The translations under genes and the position numbers were made by a program. This document shows positions 16,279 to 24,414 of a stretch of DNA of 64,000 nucleotides, piece by piece (within the stretch, counting starts at the first letter, position 1; each line of letters begins with the position of its first letter). The notes below the pieces were generated by a model that saw only the letters and a list, made by a program, of their open reading frames with translations, did no database searches and had not been told where the DNA came from. This DNA is from an uncultured Pseudomonadota bacterium. Lineage in GTDB: Bacteria; Myxococcota_A; UBA796; CAJQPC01. Location of the stretch: contig CAJXRZ010000018.1 of NCBI GenBank assembly GCA_913060515.1, positions 1 through 64,000 on the forward strand, given 5' to 3'.

Positions 16279-17226
16279 ATGTTGCTCTTGCTTTCCGCTC
16301 TGACCTTTGCCCAGGACGCGCAGCCTGGGCCAGCTTCTGTCGAGCGTCCGCCGCCTGCTCTGAGTCAGGCCCAGCAAGACCGAGCGGAGCTGGAGACGAT
16401 CCTGGCTGGCGCGGCCGTGCTCGCTGGGGAGGAGCGGGTCCAGTACTTTGAGAGTCGGGTGGGCAGCGCCTCTTCGGCCCAAGTCAACGCGGGTCTGGCC
16501 CGTGCGTTGGGGGCTTCCTACACCCTGGATGCCTCCCATGAGCTGGTTCGAGACGCCGCGCTGGAGGTTCAGCGCCCAGCGCCAGTCCCCGCCGTCGACC
16601 CCGTGGTGCAGGCGGCACAAGCCGCCGAGAGGCTGGAGAAGATGCGGGCCTACAAGGCCCAGCGCATGACCGTTCGGGAGGAGACCGAGATTCGGGGCGG
16701 CGGAATGAGCCCCCAGATCACCGGCGGTGTGGGCGGCGGATGGGGCTCTCCGATGGGCATGCCCATGACCAATGACCCGCTCTACTCGGTGCAGACCTGG
16801 GGCATCTACTTGGGGAAACGCCGCCTGAGCGTCCCTGAGTACCTGGAGTTCACCGAGCAGGACGACCTGGCCGCAGCACTGGACTTGGACATCCAGCGCT
16901 CCAAGCGTCAGTCCCGGGTGCTCTACGGCATCGGCATTGCCGGCGTGGCCGCGGCAGGCGCCGGTGTGGTGGGCCAAGTGACCACCGAGGATGTGGAGCG
17001 CTATGGTCTGTACCGCACGACCGCGATGCTGGGCGTCGTCGCCGCCATCGGTGGCTTTGTCGGAGGCAGCATTCCGGCCGCTCGGGCCAAAGAGCTGGAG
17101 GACGAGGCGAGTTTTCGCTTCACCCCAGAGCAGGTCCAGCCCCGTTTGGACACCTACAACGAGGCCCTTCGCCTCCGAATTGGTCTGAGCGCAGAAGACG
17201 TGATGCTCATGGAGTCGGTGCCCTAG
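16279..17226 (+). CDS. Secreted or membrane-anchored hypothetical protein, 315 aa
   Basis: MLLLLSALTFAQDAQ is a very short signal peptide, probably cut after AQ. Residues 20-110 are helical and alanine rich. A Gly/Met-rich segment (GGGMSPQITGGVGGGWG) follows, then about 175-190 the motif WGIYLGKRRLSVPEYLEF, and two hydrophobic stretches near 212-232 (IGIAGVAAAGAGVVG) and 250-270 (LGVVAAIGGFVGGSIPA), the pattern of small-residue-rich hairpins. Not recognised. GGAGG lies five bases before the start. The neighbour downstream is another membrane protein 69 bases away. Confidence 0.6.
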   Translation: MLLLLSALTFAQDAQPGPASVERPPPALSQAQQDRAELETILAGAAVLAGEERVQYFESRVGSASSAQVNAGLARALGASYTLDASHELVRDAALEVQRPAPVPAVDPVVQAAQAAERLEKMRAYKAQRMTVREETEIRGGGMSPQITGGVGGGWGSPMGMPMTNDPLYSVQTWGIYLGKRRLSVPEYLEFTEQDDLAAALDLDIQRSKRQSRVLYGIGIAGVAAAGAGVVGQVTTEDVERYGLYRTTAMLGVVAAIGGFVGGSIPAARAKELEDEASFRFTPEQVQPRLDTYNEALRLRIGLSAEDVMLMESVP

Positions 17227-17240
17227 GCAATGTTGAAGCG

Positions 17241-17260
17241 CCAGAGCGCGTAGGCTCTGG
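17241..17260 (+). terminator. Stem-loop after 17226 stop
   Basis: CCAGAGC and GCTCTGG pair as a seven-base stem with a six-base loop, 15 bases after the stop codon. No T tract follows, so it may be a weak or Rho-assisted terminator, or an mRNA-end hairpin. Confidence 0.35.
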
Positions 17261-17295
17261 GCTGGACTTGCTCACGTTGACCTTGGGAGTAGCGC

Positions 17296-18600
17296 TTGCT
17301 GCATGGGCTGATCATCGCGCTGGGCTTGGGAGGCGGTTGGGCCTGCGCGCGCCTGCTGCGCGGGCGTGCTGTGGCGTGGTTTGCCGTGCCTGCTCTGGGT
17401 CTGCTGCTGGGGTTTGGTGGCTGGCTGCTAATGGGTGGGGTGGGGGTGCTCTCGGTACTGACCCCTCTGCTCTCCCTCAGCCTGTTGGGCGCTGGCGCTG
17501 GCGCTGGGCTCGGGGCCGCGGCGCACTCGGACTGGAACACCCGGCGGCGCCTGGGACTCAGCGTGGCCATTCTGGCCTTGAGCATCGAGGGGGCCCTGCT
17601 CCTGGGCTGGCTTGGCAGCGGCTACTCACAGAGTCTAAGTCCGAGCTTTGTCCTGCTCTTTGCTGGGGTTTCTGTGGCCTTGGCGGCCTTTAGGCAGGGG
17701 GTGTTGCCCGAGCAAGTCCGCTGGGTCGCCGGTCTGCAGGGAAGCGTCGCAGTGAGTGCGGTTGTGGGCGTCGGACTGTGGTGGTGGCACACCGAGGCGC
17801 TGGCGGAGAACACCTTGAGCTCGCTCTCGGCGGACTTGGTGGCCAACGTCAGCCACCAGGGTGCTTGGGGCCTCTGGGGCGCTGTCGCTCTGGCCAGTGT
17901 TTTGCTCTTGGGCGTCAGCGCGCAGCCCTGGGTCCGGCGCTTTGGGGCAGGCTTGGCCCTGGCCATCGGGCTGCTGCTGCCCCTCCCTGTTCTGGCCATG
18001 CGCTGGACGGTCCAGGAGCGCTGTGATGAGCACCTGCCCGAGGCACCTGGGCTCTTCGACGCCATCGTGACGGATCCGCCCATCGAGATCCCTGCAGGCT
18101 GGTGCCGTGCGCCTCTGACCCCCAGCTTGAAGTGCCCGCGCACGCCCACCCTCTATGAGCAGGGCAATGGCGTGGCGTGGGTGGCCCGGCGCTTGGAGGC
18201 CGATCCACTGGACACCCTCTGGCGGCAGCGCTGGACCCGGCCCGGCTCCATTCAGGGGCAGAGAATCCGCGTGGACGTGGGTGCGCCGCACCTGGGCGGC
18301 TGGATGGTGAGTGGGGGCAATCGGGAGCCGGAGGATCTGGATGGCACTCTGGAGGGGCTGATGGACGAGCTGGCGGTCTGCGGGCTGCCTTGGGACGAGG
18401 CGCACCCGATGGTGGTGACCGTGGTCGTCGCAGAGACTGGCGATGTGGTCTCGGCCAAGCTGCAGTCCGCCTCCGCCTTCAGCGCCTCGGAGCAGGCCTG
18501 TGTGGTGCAGAGGGTGCGGGAGCTGCAGTTCCCCGTCAGCAGCTGCCCCGGGAATCAGCGCATTCTGGTGCCGGTCTACGCCGGTTGGGAGCTGGACTGA
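17296..18600 (+). CDS. Membrane protein with C-terminal TonB/AgmX-like domain, 434 aa
   Basis: The start is TTG 17296 with GGGAG seven bases upstream. The first 235 residues have seven or eight hydrophobic helices with long small-residue runs. The rest (about 240-434) is periplasmic, with paired cysteines (CDEH..., WCRAPLTPSLKCP, AVCGLP, EQACVVQRV, SSCPG). The last 75 residues (MVVTVVVAETGDVVSAKLQSAS ... QACVVQRVRELQFP) match the C-terminal beta-alpha-beta of TonB/AgmX-PglI-type domains. That suggests a role in coupling inner membrane to envelope structures or motility-like complexes; this is inference. Confidence 0.6.
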   Translation: MLHGLIIALGLGGGWACARLLRGRAVAWFAVPALGLLLGFGGWLLMGGVGVLSVLTPLLSLSLLGAGAGAGLGAAAHSDWNTRRRLGLSVAILALSIEGALLLGWLGSGYSQSLSPSFVLLFAGVSVALAAFRQGVLPEQVRWVAGLQGSVAVSAVVGVGLWWWHTEALAENTLSSLSADLVANVSHQGAWGLWGAVALASVLLLGVSAQPWVRRFGAGLALAIGLLLPLPVLAMRWTVQERCDEHLPEAPGLFDAIVTDPPIEIPAGWCRAPLTPSLKCPRTPTLYEQGNGVAWVARRLEADPLDTLWRQRWTRPGSIQGQRIRVDVGAPHLGGWMVSGGNREPEDLDGTLEGLMDELAVCGLPWDEAHPMVVTVVVAETGDVVSAKLQSASAFSASEQACVVQRVRELQFPVSSCPGNQRILVPVYAGWELD

Positions 18601-18618
18601 ACCCAAGGCCATTTGGGC

Positions 18619-19176
18619 CTACTGGATTCGAATCACCATCCGGGCCTCGCTCTCATCCTGCCCGTCGTCTGCCAGCACGGTGGCGGTCCACTCCTGACCG
18701 ACTTGGGTCTCCGCGGCCTCGATCACCTCATCGTTGAAGTCGGTGCTCTGGCCGTCCAAGAGCCAGGAGATGGCCCAGGTCGTCTCGTCTCCGTCCGGGT
18801 CGGTCACGGTCGTGAGGACGGCAAGGGGGCTCTCGCTGGACTGCTCTTGTTGGGCTGCGATGGCGATCTGCGGGGGCGCATTTTGAATGATCGTCGACTC
18901 CGAGGCCACTCTGCCCGTGCTGCCCTCGTCGACGGCCCAGACTTGCACCTCCCAAGCCTGGCCGCGCTGCGTGAGCGCTGGGGAGAGGCTTCCGCCGGCC
19001 TGATCGACCTCCTCGCCCTCCAAGAGCCAGAGAAACTCCAGGGGAAGATCGTCGCCAAATCCGTTGTCCACCGGCTCAACTTGAGCGATCAAGGTGTCCA
19101 AGGTGGTGGGGTTTGGAGGGGTCAGAGTGAGCTGAGGCTTTGCGGGCCCGCAGGCCAAGAGGAGCAGAGTGAGCAT
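18619..19176 (-). CDS. Ig/PKD-like lipoprotein, 185 aa
   Basis: MLTLLLLACG is a lipoprotein signal with cysteine 9. The mature protein reads as two beta-sandwich repeats: one around QLTLTPPNPTTLDTLIAQVEP ... LEFLWLLEGEEV ... and a second around VLTTVTDPDGDETTWAISWLLDGQ ... WTATVLADDGQDESEARMVIRIQ. The D-PDGDxxxxxxxWxxDG layout is typical of PKD/cadherin-like or VCBS-associated Ig folds. It would sit on the outer membrane or cell surface. It is convergent with 17296-18600 and divergent from 19212, 35 bases away. Confidence 0.75.
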   Translation of the reverse strand: MLTLLLLACGPAKPQLTLTPPNPTTLDTLIAQVEPVDNGFGDDLPLEFLWLLEGEEVDQAGGSLSPALTQRGQAWEVQVWAVDEGSTGRVASESTIIQNAPPQIAIAAQQEQSSESPLAVLTTVTDPDGDETTWAISWLLDGQSTDFNDEVIEAAETQVGQEWTATVLADDGQDESEARMVIRIQ

Positions 19177-19211
19177 GGGGCAGGGTAAACTCGTGAACCG
19201 GAGATGTCTCT

Positions 19212-19877
19212 ATGTACGCCCTGCTTCTGCTGTCCTTGGCCTGTATGCCCGAACGTGAGCAGCCCTTTGGGGCCGGCGGGGACCGCATTTCACCCAGCAG
19301 TGGCAGCGGTGATGCGGACACCGATGCCGACGGGGATGCGGACACGGACACCGGCGATACGGACGACAGCGGCGGTGACGCGGACACAGACGCGGACGCG
19401 GACAGCGATACGGACACGGACGCCGACAGCGACATCCCGGGCGGCGACGACTGCGCCATTGGCTTGGGCCAGATCGCCTGCGATTTGCCCGCCACGGACC
19501 AAACGGGGGCCCCTTGGACCCTCTGGAGCACCTACGGCACCCCGATGGTGATCTCCGTGGGCCACGCATACGACAGCGATCTGCAGCAGAGCAGCGAGTG
19601 GATGGCCGAGACCACGGGGGCGCGCGGCGCTGGGGCGGCTGTGATCTTGGTCAACGGCCCCCTGACCACGCCGGCCAGCGGAGTGGACGCCACAGAGTGG
19701 GCCACGACCTACGGCATCTCTCCGGTGCTCTTTGGCATGAGCGCCGCGGACCGCAGCGCCTGGATGATCGGTGAGCAGACCGCGACCTATGTCCTGGACA
19801 AGGACCTGCGCATCACGTGGATCGGCTACGGCTACGTTGGCCAGGAGAAGCTGGACGACAAGTTGAAGGCGCTCTGA
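19212..19877 (+). CDS. Asp-rich-linker lipoprotein with thioredoxin-like domain lacking CxxC
   Basis: MYALLLLSLAC is a lipoprotein signal. Residues about 30-80 are a low-complexity Asp linker made of DTDADGD and DTDADS units, likely calcium binding and extended. Residues 85-221 resemble a redoxin/AhpC-TSA fold (IACDLPATDQTGAPWTLWSTYGTPMVISVGHAYD ... ATYVLDKDLRITWIGYGYVGQEKLDDKL), but where the active CxxC should follow the first strand there is GHAYDSD with no cysteine. It therefore appears non-redox or divergent. GGAG precedes the ATG by eight bases, and the stop shares a base with the next start (TGATG). Confidence 0.75.
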   Translation: MYALLLLSLACMPEREQPFGAGGDRISPSSGSGDADTDADGDADTDTGDTDDSGGDADTDADADSDTDTDADSDIPGGDDCAIGLGQIACDLPATDQTGAPWTLWSTYGTPMVISVGHAYDSDLQQSSEWMAETTGARGAGAAVILVNGPLTTPASGVDATEWATTYGISPVLFGMSAADRSAWMIGEQTATYVLDKDLRITWIGYGYVGQEKLDDKLKAL

Positions 19878-21109
19878 TGGGGCTCGCGCTTCTGGGACTC
19901 TCCTTTCTGGCTTGTGGAGGGGCGGACGGGCCCAAGCACTGGGTCCAGTGGGAGCGCGCGCCGCTGCCTGGGGATGCCGAGGGCCTGCGCGCCGAGCTCT
20001 ACTGTGGCGACTACCTCTTCGCGAACGGGACACGCTTCGATGCAGAGACCGGTGAGGAGAAGCCGATCTCTGGCGGCATTCCGGGGAGCGCGCTGGATGG
20101 CTCACTGAGCTGCAACGGGGGCAGCCTCTTCGCCTTTTCGAGGAGCCCCTTAGTGGGCTACCGCTCGGTGGATGGTCAGGCCTTTGAGGCGATGGAGCCG
20201 CCAGTAGAGGGCTCCCAGATCAACAGCGTCTTGGCCAGTGAGGCCCGCGGCGTGGTCTACCGCAGCATCTTCTACGCCAGTGACCCCAACCTGCCTGCGC
20301 AGATCCAGATCTCCCAAGACAACGGGGAGAGCTGGGAGAGCGCTGGGATCTCCGTCTTCAACCCAGGTGGGGGGGCGTCGCGCACGGTGAACCTGCTGCA
20401 CGTGGACACCATGCTGGCTTTTGCTGTTCTGGACGAGGAGCGCTTTGGCGGGGAGATACGGACGGACTTTGAGGGCAAGGAGCTGCTCTCTTCGGTCAAC
20501 TCCTTCGACGTGGACTACGCCATGCCTCTGCCCGTGATGGCGCGCGATGGGCAGGCGCTGGCGGTCGATGCTTGGTCTCCGGGCTTGGACCAGCCGGAGT
20601 ACGGCCTGCAGCACTACTACAAGACCGACGGTGACCCCTTCGTCATGCGGGCCGAGGATTATGAGCCGCTGCTGCACGCCGGCTTGTTCCTCTGGGGGGT
20701 ACCCGCTGCCAATGACATGCCGCGCGTGGTGCAAGACACCCAAGGACGCCTGGTTGTGCTCACCGATGGGGTCGCCTACCGCAGCACCCATGACTGGTCG
20801 CTCTCGAGCCGGGACCTCGTGATCCAGGACAAGGACTGCGAGCGCCTGGAGTGGTCCAAGGAGAAGTTCGGGGACAAGGCGCGCGAGGATGGCCCGGGCC
20901 AGGTCACCCTGAGCCACTCGGGTGGAGAGATGGTGATGGTGGCCGTCTTGGTCGACAACGCGCCAGAATGGAGTGGTCCCTTGGAGGAGGGGGAGGAGAT
21001 GACTCTGACCTCGGACGAGCACCCGGTGCTGCTGATGAGTGAATCTGGGGTCTGTCTGGAAGTCCTGGTCGCAGGCGAGGACACCGAAGTCGACGTGGGC
21101 AGCCTCTAG
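19877..21109 (+). CDS. Asp-box (BNR-like) lipoprotein, 410 aa
   Basis: ATG 19877 is coupled to the upstream stop by a TGATG overlap and gives MGLALLGLSFLACGG, a lipoprotein signal with cysteine 13. The mature part has an Asp-box, ISQDNGESWE at about 150-160, and further strands such as VVYRSIFYASDP and GVAYRSTHDWSLSSRD, suggesting a BNR/sialidase-like beta-propeller. Only one clean Asp-box is visible, so enzymatic activity is not claimed. It is cotranscribed with the thioredoxin-fold lipoprotein and convergent (4-base overlap) with the M23 peptidase gene. Confidence 0.7.
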   Translation: MGLALLGLSFLACGGADGPKHWVQWERAPLPGDAEGLRAELYCGDYLFANGTRFDAETGEEKPISGGIPGSALDGSLSCNGGSLFAFSRSPLVGYRSVDGQAFEAMEPPVEGSQINSVLASEARGVVYRSIFYASDPNLPAQIQISQDNGESWESAGISVFNPGGGASRTVNLLHVDTMLAFAVLDEERFGGEIRTDFEGKELLSSVNSFDVDYAMPLPVMARDGQALAVDAWSPGLDQPEYGLQHYYKTDGDPFVMRAEDYEPLLHAGLFLWGVPAANDMPRVVQDTQGRLVVLTDGVAYRSTHDWSLSSRDLVIQDKDCERLEWSKEKFGDKAREDGPGQVTLSHSGGEMVMVAVLVDNAPEWSGPLEEGEEMTLTSDEHPVLLMSESGVCLEVLVAGEDTEVDVGSL

Positions 21110-21792
21110 TCGCTGTCGGCACACTGGCTGCTGGGGTAGCCCTCCAAGGCGCCTTGCTCAGTCCACCAAGTCTCCGGCTGGGAAGCCGGTCCGGCGTAGG
21201 GATCGATGACCTGATCTTGAGGACCCTGCAGCTCGAAGTGCAGGTGCGGTGCGGAGCTGTTGCCGCTGGAGCCCACCTTGCCGAGCACATCACCGCAGCG
21301 CACCTGTTGGCCGATGGCCACCGAGACGCTGTCCTTCATCATGTGGAAGTAGAGGGTGCGGTGGGGCCCATCGGGGCTCTGGTGCTCGATGACCACCTTG
21401 TTGGAGACCATCGGCTCCCCATCGCAGTTCACCCCATCCAAGTCTCCGTGGCAGCGGTCGTAGTGGCCATCTTCAATGTCCACGACCACGCCGTCGGCAG
21501 CGGCCAGGATCTCCAGGGAGCCGGCGTCCATCGCCGTGAATCCGCCGTCCAGCATGTAGTCGCTGCCGTGGTGCTCATCGTAGCACCAGGGAAAGCCCTG
21601 CTCGGCGTAGTTGGTGCAGATCAGCTGATCGATGCCTTGCTGCACTGTGGGGTCGTGGTCCACGCCCACCAGCTGATCGATGGGCGCACTGGAGGCCAGC
21701 GGGAAGGCCAGGGACAAGGCCCCACGCGGGATCTCGGCGGGCGCAGTGTCCAGGGGTGTGGGGCCGCTGCAGGCCAGGAAGACGAAGAGCAT
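21106..21792 (-). CDS. M23-family metallopeptidase lipoprotein
   Basis: I start at ATG 21792, which gives MLFVFLACSG, a lipoprotein signal with cysteine 8. The LytM/M23 domain has HHGSD (HxGxD zinc site) at about 69-73, YFHMMKDSVSVAIGQQVRCGDVLGKVGSSGNSSAPHLHFEL near 160-200 with the HLH zinc/catalytic motif. Both zinc motifs are intact, so an active peptidoglycan endopeptidase is likely, or a protein acting on cross-bridges. It follows the cytochrome lipoprotein gene by 53 bases on the same strand. No strong ribosome-binding site is seen. Confidence 0.87.
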   Translation of the reverse strand: MLFVFLACSGPTPLDTAPAEIPRGALSLAFPLASSAPIDQLVGVDHDPTVQQGIDQLICTNYAEQGFPWCYDEHHGSDYMLDGGFTAMDAGSLEILAAADGVVVDIEDGHYDRCHGDLDGVNCDGEPMVSNKVVIEHQSPDGPHRTLYFHMMKDSVSVAIGQQVRCGDVLGKVGSSGNSSAPHLHFELQGPQDQVIDPYAGPASQPETWWTEQGALEGYPSSQCADSD

Positions 21793-21845
21793 GGGCAATG
21801 CTCGACGATCCAAGGGCCCAGCGCAAGGCTCAGCGCAGGGGTTCC

Positions 21846-22808
21846 TCAGCCGCTCTCGCAGAGCACCTCCACTTCTGGACCAGCCAACTCTGGCGCCAAG
21901 CCCAGGTGCTGCAACAGCCCCGGCTCGATGGCTTGAAACACCACGCACACCCGCGTCTGCTCGGGACTGGTCACGGTCCAGGTGCGGCTCTCCAGGGGTG
22001 GGATGCTTCCTTGGATCTGCGCGTCGGCCAGGTTCGGCGAGTAGACCTGGCTGCCCTCTCGCTGGAGCCGCGTGCTCAGCCAGATCGTAGCTTGCCCGTC
22101 GATGTTCACGCTCAGGCGCCGCAGGTAGCTGGCGCCGTCGGGCAGACGGTGGCCGGGGTTGTCGTTGTGCACGGTGACCACCAGCTCCCCACCCTCTCGG
22201 GCCAACTCCAGGCGCATGGCGCTGGCCAGGAGCTGATCGGCGCCGGTCGACCACAAGCCCTCGAAGCGGTGGCCTTGCTGCATGTGGCAGTCCGCGCACC
22301 CTTGGGGCGCCGGGGACTGCTGCGTAGGCGCCTCCAGCCAGTGGGCGTAGGGAGACTCCTCAAAGCCGGCTGGGCCGGCCACGTCATGGCAGGTGCCGCA
22401 GAGCTCGGAGCTGTTGGCGAACACGCCAGCCAGGGTGTCGTGGGGGGCGCCGGGGGCCGAGCCGGTGGGACCGCGCACAGGGCCGCTCAGGTTGTGTACC
22501 AGCTCGCCGTTCTCCGCGACGCGGTTCCCGACCGCCGCATGGCAGCTCGCGCAGCTCAGGCCCTCCTCGTGGCCCACGGTGGGGGCATGGCAGCTCTCAC
22601 AGAGGGCCGCTGAGGTCTCCCCGTGTACCGCTTCGGTCTCGGCCAGCAGAGCCACGAAGAGCGGGGAGGTGGCGCTCTGGGAGAGCTGTGAGGCGGCGAA
22701 GTCTTCGGCTTGCTGGTTGTGGCACTGGGCGCAGTCCGCTTGGTGGGCGCCGATGGAGCCGCTCTGGCAGGCGACCAGTCCGAGTGCGAGCCAGAGCAAG
22801 AGCGACAT
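21846..22808 (-). CDS. Pentaheme c-type cytochrome lipoprotein
   Basis: From ATG 22808 the N-terminus MSLLLWLALGLVAC is a lipoprotein signal. Five CxxCH heme-binding motifs follow: CAQCH, CESCH, CASCH, CGTCH and CADCH, all in the first two thirds. The C-terminal third is a beta-sandwich-like domain without heme motifs (GELVVTVHNDNPGHRLPDGASYLRRLSVNIDG ...). The spacing of hemes resembles the cytochrome c554/NapC-like tetraheme group with one extra. It may pass electrons at the outer membrane or periplasm. No reductase partner lies nearby. Confidence 0.85.
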   Translation of the reverse strand: MSLLLWLALGLVACQSGSIGAHQADCAQCHNQQAEDFAASQLSQSATSPLFVALLAETEAVHGETSAALCESCHAPTVGHEEGLSCASCHAAVGNRVAENGELVHNLSGPVRGPTGSAPGAPHDTLAGVFANSSELCGTCHDVAGPAGFEESPYAHWLEAPTQQSPAPQGCADCHMQQGHRFEGLWSTGADQLLASAMRLELAREGGELVVTVHNDNPGHRLPDGASYLRRLSVNIDGQATIWLSTRLQREGSQVYSPNLADAQIQGSIPPLESRTWTVTSPEQTRVCVVFQAIEPGLLQHLGLAPELAGPEVEVLCESG

Positions 22809-22858
22809 TAGAACCAGCGGGTGGAGCCCGAGGCCGTAGGCCGCAGGGTCGGCGAAAG

Positions 22859-23070
22859 CACACAGCCTTGGCTGTGTGTCGTAGGGGCGGACGTCTCTCG
22901 CCGAACAAAGGAGCGCCGAAGGCGTCGGCGAAAGCGAGCCTGAGCCACGAAGTGGCTGAGGCTGGACGTAGGGCCGCCAGGCGACGACTGAGGTGAGATG
23001 CGTCCGTTCCAAGCGAAGCCCGCTCGTCCGAAGCCGACGTTTCGCACCTGTCGGCGCCGAAGGCGCGACA
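22859..23070 (-). repeat. Cluster of stable hairpins with UUCG-type loops
   Basis: The spacer holds four inverted repeats: 22859-22878 (CACACAGCC / GGCTGTGTG), 22914-22924 (CGCC-GAA-GGCG), 22937-22963 (11 of 12 pairs around GAA), and 23049-23070 (TGTCG.CGCC-GAA-GGCG.CGACA). Read on the minus strand, two carry the very stable C(UUCG)G tetraloop. The last one begins directly after the beta-barrel gene stop and may act as its transcript end. The word GTCGGCGAAAGC occurs twice (about 22848 and 22924). This looks like a REP-type intergenic repeat region. Confidence 0.6.
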
Positions 23071-23649
23071 TTAGAAATAGTAGTTCAGGCCGGCGCTAAA
23101 CTGGCCCACCGGCGAGAAGTTCAGGCGGTTGTCAGCCACAGCGCTCCACCCGTCTACGCCGGCATCGTTGCCCCAGTAGCCAAAGAGGGAAGCGCTGGCC
23201 TCGAGGGCGAATCCACCCCAGAGATAGGCCTCGGCCATCAAGCCGGCGTGTACCCCAAAGCGAATGTCCGCGGCGGTGGGCGCCTGTCCCTTCTTCTCTC
23301 CAATGGGGCTGGCATAACGAAAGTCCACGCAGGAGCCGAAGGTTGGCGAGAGGGAGCGGCGGGTGTTGCCGATCAGGGGGCTGTAGAGGTGAAAGCCGAT
23401 GACGTGGTCGTGGCGCAGCACCGAGTCGATGGGCCGGGCAAAGCTGTTCCAGAAGCCCTCTACGCCCACCTTGTGCTTGGGCTGGAACTTGATGTGCCCG
23501 CCCAGTCCGGGGGCGCTGTAGCCCGCTTGCCAGAGCGCGGTGCGGGTGCCCAGGGCCACCGGGTGCTCGGGGCTGTAGGCGCCTCGGGCTGAGGGTGTCT
23601 CGGTGGTCAGGGACTCGGCGGCGGCCAGGGTGCTCAGCAGCATCAGCAT
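23071..23649 (-). CDS. Outer membrane beta-barrel protein, 192 aa
   Basis: ATG 23649 has GGAG five bases upstream and gives the signal peptide MLMLLSTLAAAES. The mature protein alternates polar and hydrophobic residues as amphipathic strands (GHIKFQPKHKVGVEGFWNSF, HDHVIGFHLYSPLIG, FGVHAGLMAEAYLWGGFALEASASLFGYWG) and ends FSAGLNYYF, a terminal aromatic that fits the C-terminal signature of outer membrane barrels. About eight strands are expected. Ligand and function unknown. It is followed at once by a UUCG-type hairpin. Confidence 0.75.
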   Translation of the reverse strand: MLMLLSTLAAAESLTTETPSARGAYSPEHPVALGTRTALWQAGYSAPGLGGHIKFQPKHKVGVEGFWNSFARPIDSVLRHDHVIGFHLYSPLIGNTRRSLSPTFGSCVDFRYASPIGEKKGQAPTAADIRFGVHAGLMAEAYLWGGFALEASASLFGYWGNDAGVDGWSAVADNRLNFSPVGQFSAGLNYYF

Positions 23650-23729
23650 GGGATCTCCGGGGGCATGGTGCTGGGACACCAGGGGCTCGGGGATCTGTCA
23701 CTTTCTCTCTACCCTCTTCTCTCTACTCC

Positions 23730-24410
23730 CTACTCCAAGTCCAAGCGGAAGGCGTAGTAGCGGTAGAGCCGCTCGATGCACAGGGCGTTCAGCACGTGCC
23801 AGATGGCGTGCCCGGTGATGAAGTGGTTGTCTGGATCGCACACCGCCCCGCTGATGTCTGTCACCCAGATCACCAGAGAGACCCCAAAGATTCCAAGCCC
23901 TTGCAACAGGTACTTGAAATCGCTCCGGCGCTCGCTCTTGTACCAGAGGCGCAGCTCCCAGCCCAGTCCGATCAAGAGCTGTAGGGCGAAGAGGGGAATG
24001 CCTATGGGCCGAATGAGCAGCAGCAGTCCAGTACTGGCTGCTGTCAGGCCAGCGTAGAGAGCGGCTGTCGCGCCCGAGGTCAGCTTGCGCTCGCGTGCGA
24101 AGACAAAGCTGATGATCATGCAGCTGAGCATGAACATGCCCACCTGGTCCAAGACCTCGCCCCAGAAGGTCGCTGTGCCGTGAAAGGCAAAGGAGCCAAT
24201 GCCCGTGAGCACTTGGCCGGCGAGCACCGCGTAGAGCCGCGCATCTCCCTTGTGCAGGGTGTGCGCAAAGAGAAGGTACACCCCGACCAATACGTAGCCC
24301 AGGCTGGACCATGCGTTGGAGGGCTCCACCACCCAGTCGCAGAGCCTGGCCTCGCAGAAGGCCACGGTGCCTGGATCGAATGTGTCCCAGGGACAGCTCT
24401 CTGGGCTCAC
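23730..24410 (-). CDS. Alkaline ceramidase-like membrane protein
   Basis: The 226-residue multi-pass protein shows the CREST/alkaline ceramidase pattern: FCEARLCDWVVEPSNAWSSLGY at about 18-40, SFAFHGTATFWGEVLDQ near 80-96 with the conserved Ser, His and Asp, and GHAIWHVLNAL near 200-210 with the two histidines of the zinc site. Family members hydrolyse ceramide to sphingosine and fatty acid. The start is GTG 24410, four bases after the TSP3 gene stop, so it belongs to the operon that starts with the OmpA-type gene. Myxobacteria are known to make sphingolipids, which fits. Confidence 0.82.
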   Translation of the reverse strand: MSPESCPWDTFDPGTVAFCEARLCDWVVEPSNAWSSLGYVLVGVYLLFAHTLHKGDARLYAVLAGQVLTGIGSFAFHGTATFWGEVLDQVGMFMLSCMIISFVFARERKLTSGATAALYAGLTAASTGLLLLIRPIGIPLFALQLLIGLGWELRLWYKSERRSDFKYLLQGLGIFGVSLVIWVTDISGAVCDPDNHFITGHAIWHVLNALCIERLYRYYAFRLDLE

Positions 24411-24414
24411 AAGG

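Noticed and set aside
18613-18640. tRNA-like T-loop sequence GGATTCGAATC
   Set aside because: No acceptor, D or anticodon arms surround it, and it lies at the coded end of the Ig-like lipoprotein gene.
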